From Comamonadaceae bacterium PBBC1 (lineage in GTDB: Bacteria > Pseudomonadota > Gammaproteobacteria > Burkholderiales > Burkholderiaceae_C), in contig NKIP01000032.1 in the NCBI GenBank assembly GCA_002256145.1, positions 1 through 40,033 of the forward strand: a DNA stretch of 40,033 nt. Reading direction: 5' to 3'. The translations under genes and the position numbers were made by a program. The notes under the pieces were generated by a model. The model was given only the letters and a program-made list of their open reading frames with translations. It did no database searches and was not told the origin of the DNA. This document shows, piece after piece, positions 25,737-36,100 of the stretch; the first letter of the stretch is position 1, and every line of letters starts with the position of its first letter.

Positions 25737-26009
25737 TCAGGCTGCAGGGGGCACGTAGCCTTGCGCGGCATCGGCACCCGCACCAAAGAAATGGTTTTCC
25801 ATCTGGCGGGCCAAATATTGGCGGGCGCGCAAATCGGCCAGGTTCAGGCGGTTTTCATTGACCAGCATGGTCTGGTGCTTGAGCCAGTCGGCCCAGGCTT
25901 GTTTGCTCACGCCTTCCCAAATGCGTTTGCCCAAATCGCCGGGGTAGGGCGGAAAATCCAGACCTTCGGCTTCTTTGCCGAGTTTGATGCATTGAACGGT
26001 GCGTGCCAT
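25737..26009 (-). CDS. yggX: Fe(2+)-trafficking / oxidative damage protection protein YggX
   Basis: This 90-residue protein matches YggX along its whole length. [20 protein letters not shown] (1-20) has the conserved C7, and [17 protein letters not shown] (23-39) and the [10 protein letters not shown] block are the other signatures. The family protects Fe-S clusters from oxidation and may pass iron to them in the cytoplasm. It is followed by mnmC and lies divergent from the fpr reductase gene, another oxidative-stress function, across a 213-base gap. Confidence 0.96.
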   Translation of the reverse strand: MARTVQCIKLGKEAEGLDFPPYPGDLGKRIWEGVSKQAWADWLKHQTMLVNENRLNLADLRARQYLARQMENHFFGAGADAAQGYVPPAA

Positions 26010-26222
26010 GGTGTTGTCGAGCCTTGATGTATCTTAAGAAGCGCTGGTTATACGGATATAAAATTTCAGTATTTCCAGTTGTGAACGAATCGCACGAAAA
26101 TACGCGTTGTTGCCCAGCGGCCGCGACATCTTCGTGTTCTTGCAGGCCGCAACTGTAGCAAGCTTTCAGCATCCCTCAGCGGCATTGGGGCTCTGGCCCC
26201 AACCCAAACCAACACAAATCAA
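26010..26222. promoter_or_regulatory. Divergent promoter region of yggX and fpr
   Basis: No gene is seen in this gap. An AT-rich stretch (26044-26082, with TATACGGATATAAAATTT) could hold promoters for one or both genes. Close to the fpr start, TTGGGGC, four bases, GCCCCAA forms a perfect 7-bp hairpin (26185-26202). The 20 bases between it and the fpr start codon contain no Shine-Dalgarno sequence. Confidence 0.45.
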
Positions 26223-26999
26223 ATGAGTGCATTTCTCGAAGAACGCGTTTTGAGCGTTCACCACTGGACAGACCGCTTGTTCAGCTTCACCACCACCCGC
26301 GATCAGGCCCTGCGTTTTTCGAACGGCCACTTCACCATGATTGGCCTGCGCCAGGAAAGCGGCAAACCGCTTTTGCGTGCGTATTCGATTGCCAGCGCCA
26401 ACTACGAAGAACACCTCGAATTTTTGAGCATCAAGGTGCCCGATGGCCCGCTGACCTCCAAGCTGCAACACATCCAGGTGGGCGACACCATCGTCGTGGG
26501 CCGCAAGCCCACAGGCACCTTGCTGTGCGACTACCTGCTGCCCGGCAAAAACCTTTACCTCATGGGCACCGGCACGGGCCTGGCCCCGTTCATGAGCATC
26601 ATTCGCGACCCCGAAACCTACGAGCGTTTCGAAAAAGTCATCCTGGTGCACGGCGTGCGCCAAGTCAATGAATTGGCTTACCACGACTACATCACCCAAG
26701 AACTGCCTGCCAACGAGTTTCTGGGCGAGATGGTGACAAAGCAGTTGCTGTATTACCCCACCGTGACCCGCGAGCCCTATAAAAACCAGGGCCGGGTGAC
26801 CGATTTGATGGAAAACGGCAAACTCTTTGCCGACCTGGGCCTGCCCCCGCTCAACCCCGAGACCGACCGCGTCATGATCTGTGGCTCCCCTGAAATGCTG
26901 CGCGACTTGAAACGCATCTGCGAAGAACGCGGCCTGAAGGAAGGCAACACCAGCACGCCGGGCGCCTTTGTGATTGAGCGGGCTTTTGCCGACGCCTGA
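26223..26999 (+). CDS. fpr: Ferredoxin-NADP(+) reductase Fpr
   Basis: This 258-residue protein is a plant-type bacterial Fpr flavoprotein, unrelated in fold to the reductase at 12297-13349. The FAD motif RAYSIAS (about 53-59) is followed by LIKVPDGPLTS-like sequence (LSIKVPDGPLTSKL). The NADP site GTGTGLAPFMSIIRDPETY is at about 117-135, with HGVRQVNELAY after it. The C-terminal MICGSPEML is the usual nicotinamide-side motif. It reduces ferredoxin or flavodoxin with NADPH, often during oxidative stress. A terminator-like hairpin lies 75 bases after the stop. Confidence 0.95.
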   Translation: MSAFLEERVLSVHHWTDRLFSFTTTRDQALRFSNGHFTMIGLRQESGKPLLRAYSIASANYEEHLEFLSIKVPDGPLTSKLQHIQVGDTIVVGRKPTGTLLCDYLLPGKNLYLMGTGTGLAPFMSIIRDPETYERFEKVILVHGVRQVNELAYHDYITQELPANEFLGEMVTKQLLYYPTVTREPYKNQGRVTDLMENGKLFADLGLPPLNPETDRVMICGSPEMLRDLKRICEERGLKEGNTSTPGAFVIERAFADA

Positions 27000-27073
27000 T
27001 GCACGGCACTGGGCCCTGCAATGCCTGATGGGGCTGGGGCCATGTGATCGGCCTCACCCAGCCAGTCACCCCA

Positions 27074-27101
27074 CGGGCGCACAATGCGCCCGTTCGCTTT
27101 T
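27074..27101 (+). terminator. Terminator-like hairpin after fpr
   Basis: CGGGCGC (27074-27080) and GCGCCCG (27086-27092) form a perfect 7-bp stem with loop ACAAT, followed by TTCGCTTTTG. The T-tract is interrupted, so termination may be partial. It ends about 16 bases before the dsbB start. Confidence 0.6.
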
Positions 27102-27116
27102 GTAACCCCCTTGCCC

Positions 27117-27644
27117 ATGAACATGAACAACATCACCCCCCCACGCTGGTTGGCCCTGATCGCCTTGTCGGGCATCGGCATGCTGGCTTTTGGTCTGTAT
27201 TTGCAGCATGTGGTGGGCCTGAACCCTTGTCCCATGTGCATCGTGCAGCGTTATGCCCTGATCGGTGTGGTGGTGTTGGGGGCTGTGGGCTGGCGTTTGC
27301 GCGGCTGGGGCCTTGCGGTGTCAAGTTTGTTGCTGGCGCTGGTGGCGGGTTTTGGTGCTTTTACGGCTGCCCGCCAAAGCTGGCTGCAGTGGTATCCCCC
27401 TGAAGTCGTCAGCTGTGGGCGTGACTTTTACGGCATGGTCGAAAATTTCCCTATCAACCGCGCCATTCCCATGATCTTCAAAGGCAGTGGCGACTGCACC
27501 AAGATCGACTGGACCTTTTTGGGTGGCTCGATCGCCAACTGGTCGTTTGTGGCCTTTGTGGTGTTTGCGCTGTTGGGCCTTTGGGTGGCTGCCACAGTGC
27601 GCTCCGGACGCTCTCTTGTGGGTGCGGCGCCCTCGCCGCGATAG
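27117..27644 (+). CDS. dsbB: Disulfide bond formation protein B
   Basis: This 175-residue inner-membrane protein reoxidises DsbA and passes electrons to quinone. Four hydrophobic segments are visible. The first redox pair is C38 and C41 (NPCPMCIVQRY), and the second is C100 and C127 in the periplasmic loop (VVSCGRDF and GSGDCTKID). All four catalytic cysteines are present. I start at the ATG at 27117; a longer start at 27084 would lie inside the upstream hairpin. It follows fpr in the same direction, 117 bases downstream, probably with its own promoter. Confidence 0.92.
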   Translation: MNMNNITPPRWLALIALSGIGMLAFGLYLQHVVGLNPCPMCIVQRYALIGVVVLGAVGWRLRGWGLAVSSLLLALVAGFGAFTAARQSWLQWYPPEVVSCGRDFYGMVENFPINRAIPMIFKGSGDCTKIDWTFLGGSIANWSFVAFVVFALLGLWVAATVRSGRSLVGAAPSPR

Positions 27645-27782
27645 AGCCTGGACGCACCAAAGTCCACCCCCTCATTGTTGAGGCCTTGTGGTGTGGTGCT
27701 GAGCCCCTCGCGTCAGAACCTGATCGCCCACATGCAGCAGTTGGCCGCTTGTCCTTGAAACCGTTCGGCTACCATTTACGCC

Positions 27783-28448
27783 ATGTGTGCCCACTACGAA
27801 TCCCCCCACAACAAGGCCCTGCTTCAAAAGCATTTTGGCGTTGACTTGCCCAGCGAGTTGGCGCGGCGCGATGTGTGGCCAGGCTACAAAAGCACCTTCA
27901 TTCGCCGTCACCCCCACGCCGATGTGGGCGATGACGCCGTGCCTGCGCGTGAAGCGCTGCTGGGCAGTTTTGGGCTGATTCCGCACTGGGCCAAAGACGA
28001 CAAAATTGCCCGCCACACCTACAACGCCCGCAGCGAAACCGTGGCCGAAAAACCCAGCTTTCGCGATGCCTGGCGGCGTGGGCAGCACTGCATCATCCCG
28101 GTCAGCGCCATCTTTGAGCCCGATTGGCGCAGCGGCAAAGCCGTGCCCACCCGCATCACCTTGGCCCGTGGCGAGCCCATGGGTCTGGCCGGTTTGTGGG
28201 CGCAATGGCGCTCACCCGCAGGCGAGACGGTGCACAGCTTCACGATGCTGACCATCAACGCCGATGCACACCCTTTCATGCGCAATTTTCACAAGCCGCA
28301 GGATGAAAAACGCTCGGTGGTGATCTTGCCGCCCGAGCGCTACGACGACTGGCTGCAGGCCAATGCGGCCGAGAGTGCGGCGTTTTTGCAAGCCTGGCCA
28401 GCGGATGACTGGCTGGCCGATGCGCCGGTGCAGGCGGCTTTGATTTGA
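27783..28448 (+). CDS. SRAP-domain protein (YedK/HMCES family)
   Basis: This 221-residue protein belongs to the SRAP family, which forms a covalent link to abasic sites in single-stranded DNA and shields them during replication. The catalytic C2 directly follows the start methionine. N81 in TYNARSET, E112 in SAIFEP and a histidine at 163 (NADAHPF) match the expected active-site positions. The N-terminus reads MCAHY instead of the more usual MCGRY, which marks a distinct branch. It is a single gene with a plausible short promoter in the 138 bases upstream; nothing else was seen there. Confidence 0.9.
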   Translation: MCAHYESPHNKALLQKHFGVDLPSELARRDVWPGYKSTFIRRHPHADVGDDAVPAREALLGSFGLIPHWAKDDKIARHTYNARSETVAEKPSFRDAWRRGQHCIIPVSAIFEPDWRSGKAVPTRITLARGEPMGLAGLWAQWRSPAGETVHSFTMLTINADAHPFMRNFHKPQDEKRSVVILPPERYDDWLQANAAESAAFLQAWPADDWLADAPVQAALI

Positions 28449-28774
28449 TCGCTTGAGGTGTGTGCCTTTTCAGTGAGCCATCGCTTGGTGGGCTTTCACT
28501 ATTGATCTGACACGCTGAAACCTGAAACGCTGATCAGGCACTTGGCGCATGTTGAATACTTTTATTTATAGATGAGAGCACCGCCCTTGGGGAGATGAGG
28601 CTTAGTTCAGCCAGGCTAGATGGCGGCGGGAAATCCTCTATTACAAGCCGAGGGTTCCGATTGAAAAATCGGTTGCATAAGGACATCTAAGCAACTGGGT
28701 CTCAGGCCTTTCCCCTTTTGGGGTGTGTCTGCAAAAATCAGCCTTGTGATGGCCTGATCTCAGACAGTTGAAGT
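28449..28774. other. Gap before the IS5 remnant, probable IS left end
   Basis: No gene is supported here. GTGTCTGCAAAAATCAG (from 28726), just upstream of the transposase remnant, resembles the terminal inverted repeat of IS5-type elements. No matching right end could be found after 29741. A small hairpin-like stretch, GTTCCGATTGAAAAATCGG (from 28651), is also present. The rest shows no clear feature. Confidence 0.4.
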
Positions 28775-29741
28775 ATGAAACAAATGAGCCTAGTTTCCAC
28801 TTGTTTCGTGCTGGCCAACAAGCGCACTCCCAAGCGGACATTTATCGATGAAATGAACTTGATGATCCCGTGGTCTGAGTTGTGGGCGCTGATCGCACCT
28901 CATGCGTCTGCGGTCAAGACCGCTCGGCCACCGTTCGCCACAGAAGTCATGTTGCGTATTCACCTGCTTCAGCAGTTTTTTGGTCATACCGACTCCGCCA
29001 TCGAAGAGGTGCTGCACGGCACATTTTGTACCAAGAATTTGCCCGCCTGGACGCAGGAATGAGCCGCTTGCTCGACGAGAGCACCATCTTGCTGTTTCGC
29101 CACATGCCCGAAGCGCATGGGCTGGGCCAGCAGATTTTGGTCACCGTCAACGCCAAGCTGATCGAACGCGGGCTGATGCTCAAGACCAGCACCTTGGTGG
29201 ACGCGACGCTTATTGCTGGACCCAGCTCAACCAAGAACGACAAGGGTGGGCGAGAGCCAGAGATGCATCAAACCAACAAGGGCAACCGGTGCAACTTTTT
29301 CATGAATGCCCACATTGGCGTGGATGCTGAATCGGGGCTGGTGCACACCGTCACGACTACAGCGGCCAATGCACACGTCGTGACGCAAGCACATGCGCTG
29401 CTGTACGGTGAGGAATAGCTTGTGTTTGCCGGCTGGGGTTACCGGGGCCTAGAAAAGTGCGAAGAGATCAAGGAGCCGCACCCGGATGTGGATGGGCAAA
29501 TGGCCATGATGCCGGGCAAGCGAAAGCGCTGAACAAAACCAAACTTAGCCACGCCCTGCGTGACAAGCTGGAAAAGATCAAGGCCAGCATTCGGGCCAAG
29601 GTGGAGTATCCGTTTCGGGTGATGAAGTGCCAGTTTGGGCATCGCAAGACACGTTGCCGGGGCTTGGCCAAGAACACCAGCCAGTTGCTGGTGATGTTTG
29701 CGCTATGGAATTTGTGAATGGTGCGCAAACGGATTTTGTAG
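28775..29741 (+). pseudogene. IS5-family transposase, decayed copy A
   Basis: The reading is broken several times. Residues up to EEVLHGTF are in one frame (from 28775). A frameshift near 29000-29035 moves to the frame with EFARLDAGMSRLLDES. A nonsense change (GAATAG, 29413-29418) replaces the GAAGAG seen in copy B. A further frameshift lies near 29508-29520, and another stop (TGA at 29715) near the end. The first catalytic aspartate (in LVDATLIAGP) remains, but the second is lost: copy B has FADSGYRG and this copy FAGWGYRG. The third residue, glutamate in VEYPF, is present. It cannot code for an active transposase. Confidence 0.9.
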
Positions 29742-29795
29742 GAGCTCCAGGCATGAGTCCGTTTGCAGAACGGGCAACATAGCCCGAAAACTTGA

Positions 29796-29903
29796 CCAAA
29801 TGGGCCAAATGGGCCAAATGGGCCAAATGGGCCAAATGGGCCAAATGGGCCAAAAGGGCCAAAAGGGCCAAAAGGGCCAAAAGGGCCAAAAGGGCCAAAA
29901 GGA
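29796..29903. repeat. 9-bp tandem repeat, 12 units
   Basis: Six perfect units of CCAAATGGG (29796-29849) run directly into five units of CCAAAAGGG (29850-29894), then one CCAAAAGGA (29895-29903). The two halves differ by one base per unit, so each half seems to have grown separately by slippage. Units are 9 bp, so number changes keep any reading frame. It lies between the IS5 remnant and the giant gene, ~270 bases before its start codon. Copy number is likely to vary between strains. Confidence 0.97.
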
Positions 29904-30173
29904 GTAGAAATCTGCAGCGAATTCAACGCTGGTTTCACCATGTAAAGGTTCACCCTATTACTCGCGTCTTTGCGCGGGTTATGTAGACCATCCCTGGTAG
30001 TTTGCAAATTTGTACCTTTTTTGTAATGTAAATAATTATTATTGTGATTATCATAAAATTGTTAAAATCAATAATTACTTCGAACCAGAAGCCTAACTTG
30101 CTGTTCCCCCGTTTGCCACAGTTGTGCTGATTTGTTGACTTGATTCCTGACACCCCAATACAGAAAGCTGGCC
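29904..30173 (+). promoter_or_regulatory. AT-rich upstream region of the giant gene
   Basis: No gene is seen. A strongly AT-rich stretch (about 30017-30078) stands out from the GC-rich surroundings and is the likely promoter. TTGTAA at 30021 and TTGTGA-like hexamers followed by A/T-rich -10 candidates offer more than one solution, so I do not choose. A purine-rich AGAAAG lies about 6-11 bases before the start at 30174. Confidence 0.5.
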
Positions 30174-33100
30174 ATGGCGCTTCAAAACTTTTTCTTTATC
30201 GATTCACGCGTTGAGAACTACCAAGCCTTTGTTGCCGGCTTGCAAGCAACAGACACTTGGGTACTGCTCGAAGCAGACCAAGAGGGTTTGGGTCAAATGG
30301 TTCAGGCCTTGGGCGGTGTCAAAGACCTGGCCTCCATACACATCATCAGCCACGGGGCCGAAGAATCATTGACGCTGGGCAGTACGGTATTGAATTTGGA
30401 GACTCTACGAAATCACCAATTGCAGTTGGCTGCGATCGGTGCGAGTTTGAATGCACTAGGCGACATTCAGATCTATGGGTGCAATGTGGCGCAGGGAGCC
30501 AAGGGTGAACAATTTGTGCAAGCCATTGCCCAATTAACCCAAGCCGATGTGGCTGCCTCCAAAGACCTGACTGGTGCCGCTGCGGCAGGCGGCAACTGGA
30601 CGCTGGAATACGCCGTGGGTCAAATCGACACCAGCGTTTTGGTAAACACCAACTACAGCAACACATTGGAAATTACCACCAATGCAGCAGGCACGACACC
30701 AAGCATCAGCATTGACACCACCGTCCCCACAGTCACTACCTTCTCCCCGGCCGACGAGGCCACGGCCGTGGCTGTTGGCGCCGACATAGTATTGACCTTC
30801 AACGAGGCCATCCAGCGCGGCGCAGGCTCCATTTTGCTCAAGACAGCAGCTGGCACCACAGTGGCAACTTATGACGCAGCCACCAGCAGCAACCTGAGCA
30901 TCTCGGGCAATACCCTGACGATCAATCCTTCTCTGGATCTGGCCTCTATGACGGGGTACTCAGTGGTCCTGGCCAGCGGTACGGTCAAGGATCTTGCAGG
31001 GAATTTGTATGCAGGCACCTCAGACTACAACTTCACCACCTCCGCTTCCCCTAGCATGCTAAGTCTGGGTACGGTGGCTGGTGTGGACTTAAATCTTATC
31101 CATTCCTACACGTCTGCGAACGGGAAGACCTACTATCTGCTCGACATCAACGGGGACGGTCTAAGCACGAGTGCAGACTTCATTGGTCACGACAAGACGG
31201 ATCTTCTGTTCAATGGGGGGGGAGACACCTATGACACGCAGCCCAATGGCGCGGTAGCAGGCGTGGACGATGCGCGAACGCTCTTGGTGGGCGGATACAC
31301 GCTGGTTCTGCCTACCAATGCCGAGATTTTTGCGCTTCGTACCGCACTCAATTACACATTTCCAACGGGTTGGCAGCCACTGGACTACGACTCGCCAAAC
31401 ATTCCGTCCGCAAGCAGAGTGTCGAACAATGTTCACTACAACGTTTCGTTCAAGTCCACCAACATTTACACGAATCTGTACGATGGGTACGGCTACAACG
31501 GCTCGCTCTTTCTTCAGGTGCTGGGTGAGGCCGCTGACACCACCGCCCCCACAGTCACCACCTTCTCCCCGGCCGACGAGGCCACGGCCGTGGCTGTGGG
31601 CGCCGACATCGTATTGACCTTCAACGAAGCCATCAAGGCCGGCACCGGCAATCTGGTGCTGACCAACACCGCCAACGCTGGCGATACCCGCACCATCAGT
31701 GTGTCGGACGCCAGTCAAGTCAGTTTTGCCGACTCTAAGGTTACAGTTAACCCCACATCAAACCTTCTTTGGGATGCCCACTATGCATTAACAATGAGTG
31801 CGGGCGTGGTGCAGGATCTGACGGGTAATGCATATACCGGAATCAGTTCAGCCACTACGCTGAACTTCAGCACAGCGCTCAACAGTTATCAAGGGCGGTT
31901 GTATGTCAGCGGCGATGATTCCTACGAAGTCTATGTCAACGGCACTTTTGTTGGACAGGACAATGGTGACGGGTTTCCCACAGCGGAGAATTGGCTACTC
32001 AATCTGCACGAAGGTAAAAACGTTATCGCAATCATTGGAAGAAATAATGCCAACGGTACACATCCCGGTGCGGTGATTGCAGAACTCGCTGTTGGCACGC
32101 AAAGAATAGTCAGCGACGCCAGTTGGAGCCTCTCGAAAACTCTGAGCACTGGGTGGAATGCTGAAGAGTTTTCAACTTCAAATTGGTCGGGGGCGCTGGT
32201 GTATGGTGACATAAGTTCATCTGTATGGTGGAACCGTGGACCCGGTGACTCCTCTGGTGTCAGCATTGAGCAAAGTGGATTTCCAACAGATTCATCGGCA
32301 CAGTGGATCTGGAGCGATGGTTTCACGACGGATGCTACGGTCTATTTTCGAAAAGAGTTCACTCTTCCATCAGGCGCAGTTGCCCCTACGCTTGCCATTA
32401 CCAGCAATGTCAGTGCAGTTACAGCAGGCGAGACCGCCACAATCACCTTCACCTTCAGCGAAGCACCCACAGGGTTTGACGCAAGCGACATTTCTGTCAT
32501 TGGCGGCACCCTGGGTGCCATAAGCGGCACAGGTTTAACCCGCACCGCCACCTTCACGCCCACGGCCAACACTGCTTCAGGCAATGCCAGCATCACGGTC
32601 GCCTCTGGCAGCTACACCGACGCTGCAGGTTACATCGGGGCGGCAGGCACGACACCAAGCATCAGCATTGACACCACTGCCCCCACAGTCACCACCTTCT
32701 CTCCGGCCGACGAGGCCACGGCTGTGGCTGTCGGTGCCGACATCGTCCTGACTTTCAACGAGGCCATCCAGTGCGGCGCAGGTTCCATCTTGCTCAAGAC
32801 AGCAGCTGGCACCACAGTGGCAACTTATGACGCAGCCACCAGCAGCAACCTGAGCATCTCGGGAAAAACGCTGACGATCAATCCGAGCCTAGATTTAATG
32901 CAGGGTACGGTATACAAGGTAGAAATGAGCTCCGGGTCGATCAAAGATTTAGCAGGCAATGGCTTTGCAGGCGCAACAGACTATAACTTTATGACTGCCG
33001 CAAACGGTGCAACTGTAGAACTTCATTTGCGAGCTTTGATTGATGGACGTGATCGACTGATAGTAGATGACGGAAAGCTACGGTGGGAGCATTTCGACAA

Positions 33101-36100
33101 TGTAGTAGTCGGGTGGTGGAACGGCACCGCATATGTAAATGAACCAACTTATGTGGATGTTCTGGTAGACGGATCTACGGTAGCTTCATACTCTTGGGTT
33201 CCCACCTGGCCGACACTTAGTCCAGATCCCCTGCGTTCTTATGGGCTGTCTAGCGTTCTTGATTTGAGTGAATTTGGGGATTTCAGCAAGGACGCTACGA
33301 CCACATTAACCCGTACGAGTGCGCGCAACTCAGTCAACGTGGTTCAGCTAGCATCCTCTGATAACCAATGGGCATCCATAACTGAGTTTGACGACAACCC
33401 CCAAGGCGCCTCTGCTTGGTATGACGTTAAGCTTACTTTCTCGAAGCAGGTAGATTATGGCGCTCCCACAGTCACCACCTTCTCCCCGGCCGATGAGGCC
33501 ACGGCCGTGGATGTGGGCGCCGACATCGTCCTGACCTTCAACGAGGCCATCCAGCGCGGCACAGGTTCCATTTTGCTCAAGACAGCAGCTGGCACCACAG
33601 TGGCAACTTATGACGCAGCCACCAGCAGCAACCTGAGCATCTCGGGCAATACCCTGACGATCAATCCTGCTTTGGATCTGGCCACTATGACGGGGTACTC
33701 CGTGGTCCTGGCCAGCGGTACGGTCAAGGATCTTGCGGGGAATTTGTATGCTGGCACGTCAGACTACAACTTCACCACCTCCGCTTCCCCTAGCATGCTA
33801 AGTCTGGGTACGGTGGCTGGTGTGGACTTAAATCTGATCCATTCCTACACGTCTGCGACCGGAAAGACCTACTACCTGCTCGACATCAACGGGGACGGTG
33901 AAAGCACGAGTGCAGACTTCATTGGTCACGACAAGACGGATCTTCTGTTCAATGGGGGTGAAGACACCTATGACACGCAGCCCAATGGTGCGGTAGCAGG
34001 CGTGGACGATGCGCGAACGCTCTTGGTGGGCGGATACACGCTGGTTTTGCCTACCAATGATGAGATTTTTGCGCTACGCACCGCGCTCAATTACACATTT
34101 CCAACGGGTTGGCAGCCACTGGACTACGACTCGCCAAACATTGCGTCCGCAAGCAGAGTGTCGAACAATGTTCACTACAACGTCTCGTTCAAGTCCACCA
34201 ACATTTACACGAATCTGTACGATGGGTACGGCTATAACGGCTCGCTGTTTCTTCAGGTGCTGGGTGAGGCCGCTGACACCACCGCCCCCACAGTCACCAC
34301 CTTCTCCCCGGCCGACGAAGCCACGGCCGTGGCTGTGGGCGCCGACATCGTCCTGACCTTCAACGAAGCCATCCAGCGCGGCGCAGGCTCCATCGTGCTC
34401 AAGACAGCAGCTGGCTCCACAGTGGCAACTTATGACGCAGCCACCAGCAGCAACCTGAGCATCTCGGGCAATACCCTGACGATCAATCCTACTCTGGATC
34501 TGGCCTCTATGACGGGGTACTCCATGGTCCTGGCCAGCGGTACGGTCAAGGATCTTGCAGGGAATTTGTATGCTGGCACCTCAGATTACAACTTCACCAC
34601 CTCCGCTTCCACTGCTGAAAAAATTTATGGAGCTGTGACAGCACAGTTGGCATACAGCGGAGATACGCCTGTCGTTTATGAGGCCTGGAGTCAGCGAAGT
34701 TCTATGCCCTTGACTAGGGAGACGCTCACCTGGAATGAAGGCCGCTCTATCACCGACAAAGTGACCATTCGTTATTCGGATTATTCCTTGGCAGGCATTC
34801 ACTTTGATATAGCAAGTGGTGCTGCGCTCGAGTTGGCGGGCATGACTGTAGACGTCCAAGGATGGATCGCCCCTTGGATGGGCTTTAGCTTTACATATGA
34901 GCAAACGGCTCAGTCGGTCATCATTACTAAGGCTTGGGCAGCAGACTATTCCAGCGATCTCCCTACCGTTGCTGCGGTAAATGAGCCCGGGCCTTATATC
35001 ACTCAAGCGATGAACAGCCTTCCCATTGGCGAGGTCTCATTGGTGGGTAAGAACACACCGGGAACGACTCTGACTTTGACAGAGAACATCACTGACGCAG
35101 AAGGAATTTCGTTAAAGCGGTACTTCTGGGAAGGCTCCAAAGCTGTTGAGGGCCTGAGCTACACGCTCAGCAATACCGATGTAGGCCAATACGTCAGTGC
35201 ATGGGTGGAGTACACAGACAATGAAGGGCAGACACAGCGCGTTCGCAGCGAGCTGATGATGGTCGTTGCAACGCCCTCGAATGCGCCTCCTGTGTTGGTC
35301 ACTCCAGCAGCCATTACCTATACCGATACCGCAGGTAACGACACGTTTGCCAACAAAACAGGTAATCTGTCCGCCACCGATGCAGACAATGACACGCTGA
35401 CGTATGGCGTGAGCGGCGGCACGGTGGCCAACGGCATTTCCAGCATGGTGGGCACTTACGGCACATTGAGTGTGAACACCAGCACGGGCGCTTACACCTT
35501 TGCACCCAACGACGCAGCCATTGAAGGCATCAAGACCAACACCAGCGAAACTTTCACCACCACAGTCGGGGATGGCACGTCTTCGGCAAACGCCACGTTG
35601 AGCCTTAACCTGTCAGGTGCCAACGATACACCCACTGGCACTGTCACCATCAGCGGCACGGCCACTCAAGGCCAGACCCTGACGGCTGCCAATACATTGG
35701 CCGACCTGGATGGACTTGGCACCATCAGTTACCAATGGCTGGCCGATGGCCTGGCGATCGGCGGTGCTACCGGCTCTACCCTGACCTTGGGCTTAGCGCA
35801 GGTTGGCAAAGCCATCAGTGTGCGGGCCGGCTACACAGACAACTCTGGGACTGCTGAGAGCCTGAGCAGTTCCCCCACTGATGTAATAGCTGTCGTTAGC
35901 CCACCCACCTTCCCCACCCTGACCTCCAAATACTTTGTGCTTTCCGGCTCGGGTGCGAACTTTACTGACTACTTGCTCAATGCAGGCAGCCTGAATCTGC
36001 AAGGCCAAGCTTTCAGCCAAGCTGGTACCACCGGCGTGGACGCCATCCGGGTGCGCGCAGGCACAGCGGTGGACTTTACTTTGAGCGGGGCGAGCGCTGA

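Noticed and set aside
29468..30007. Minus-strand frame with a run of Gly-Pro-Phe triplets, and plus-strand frame with Gly-Gln-Met/Lys triplets (29698-29907), resembling collagen-like proteins
   Set aside because: Both arise from translating the 9-bp tandem repeat; the flanking parts are IS5 remnant sequence, there is no start context, and no collagen-type domain continues beyond the repeat.
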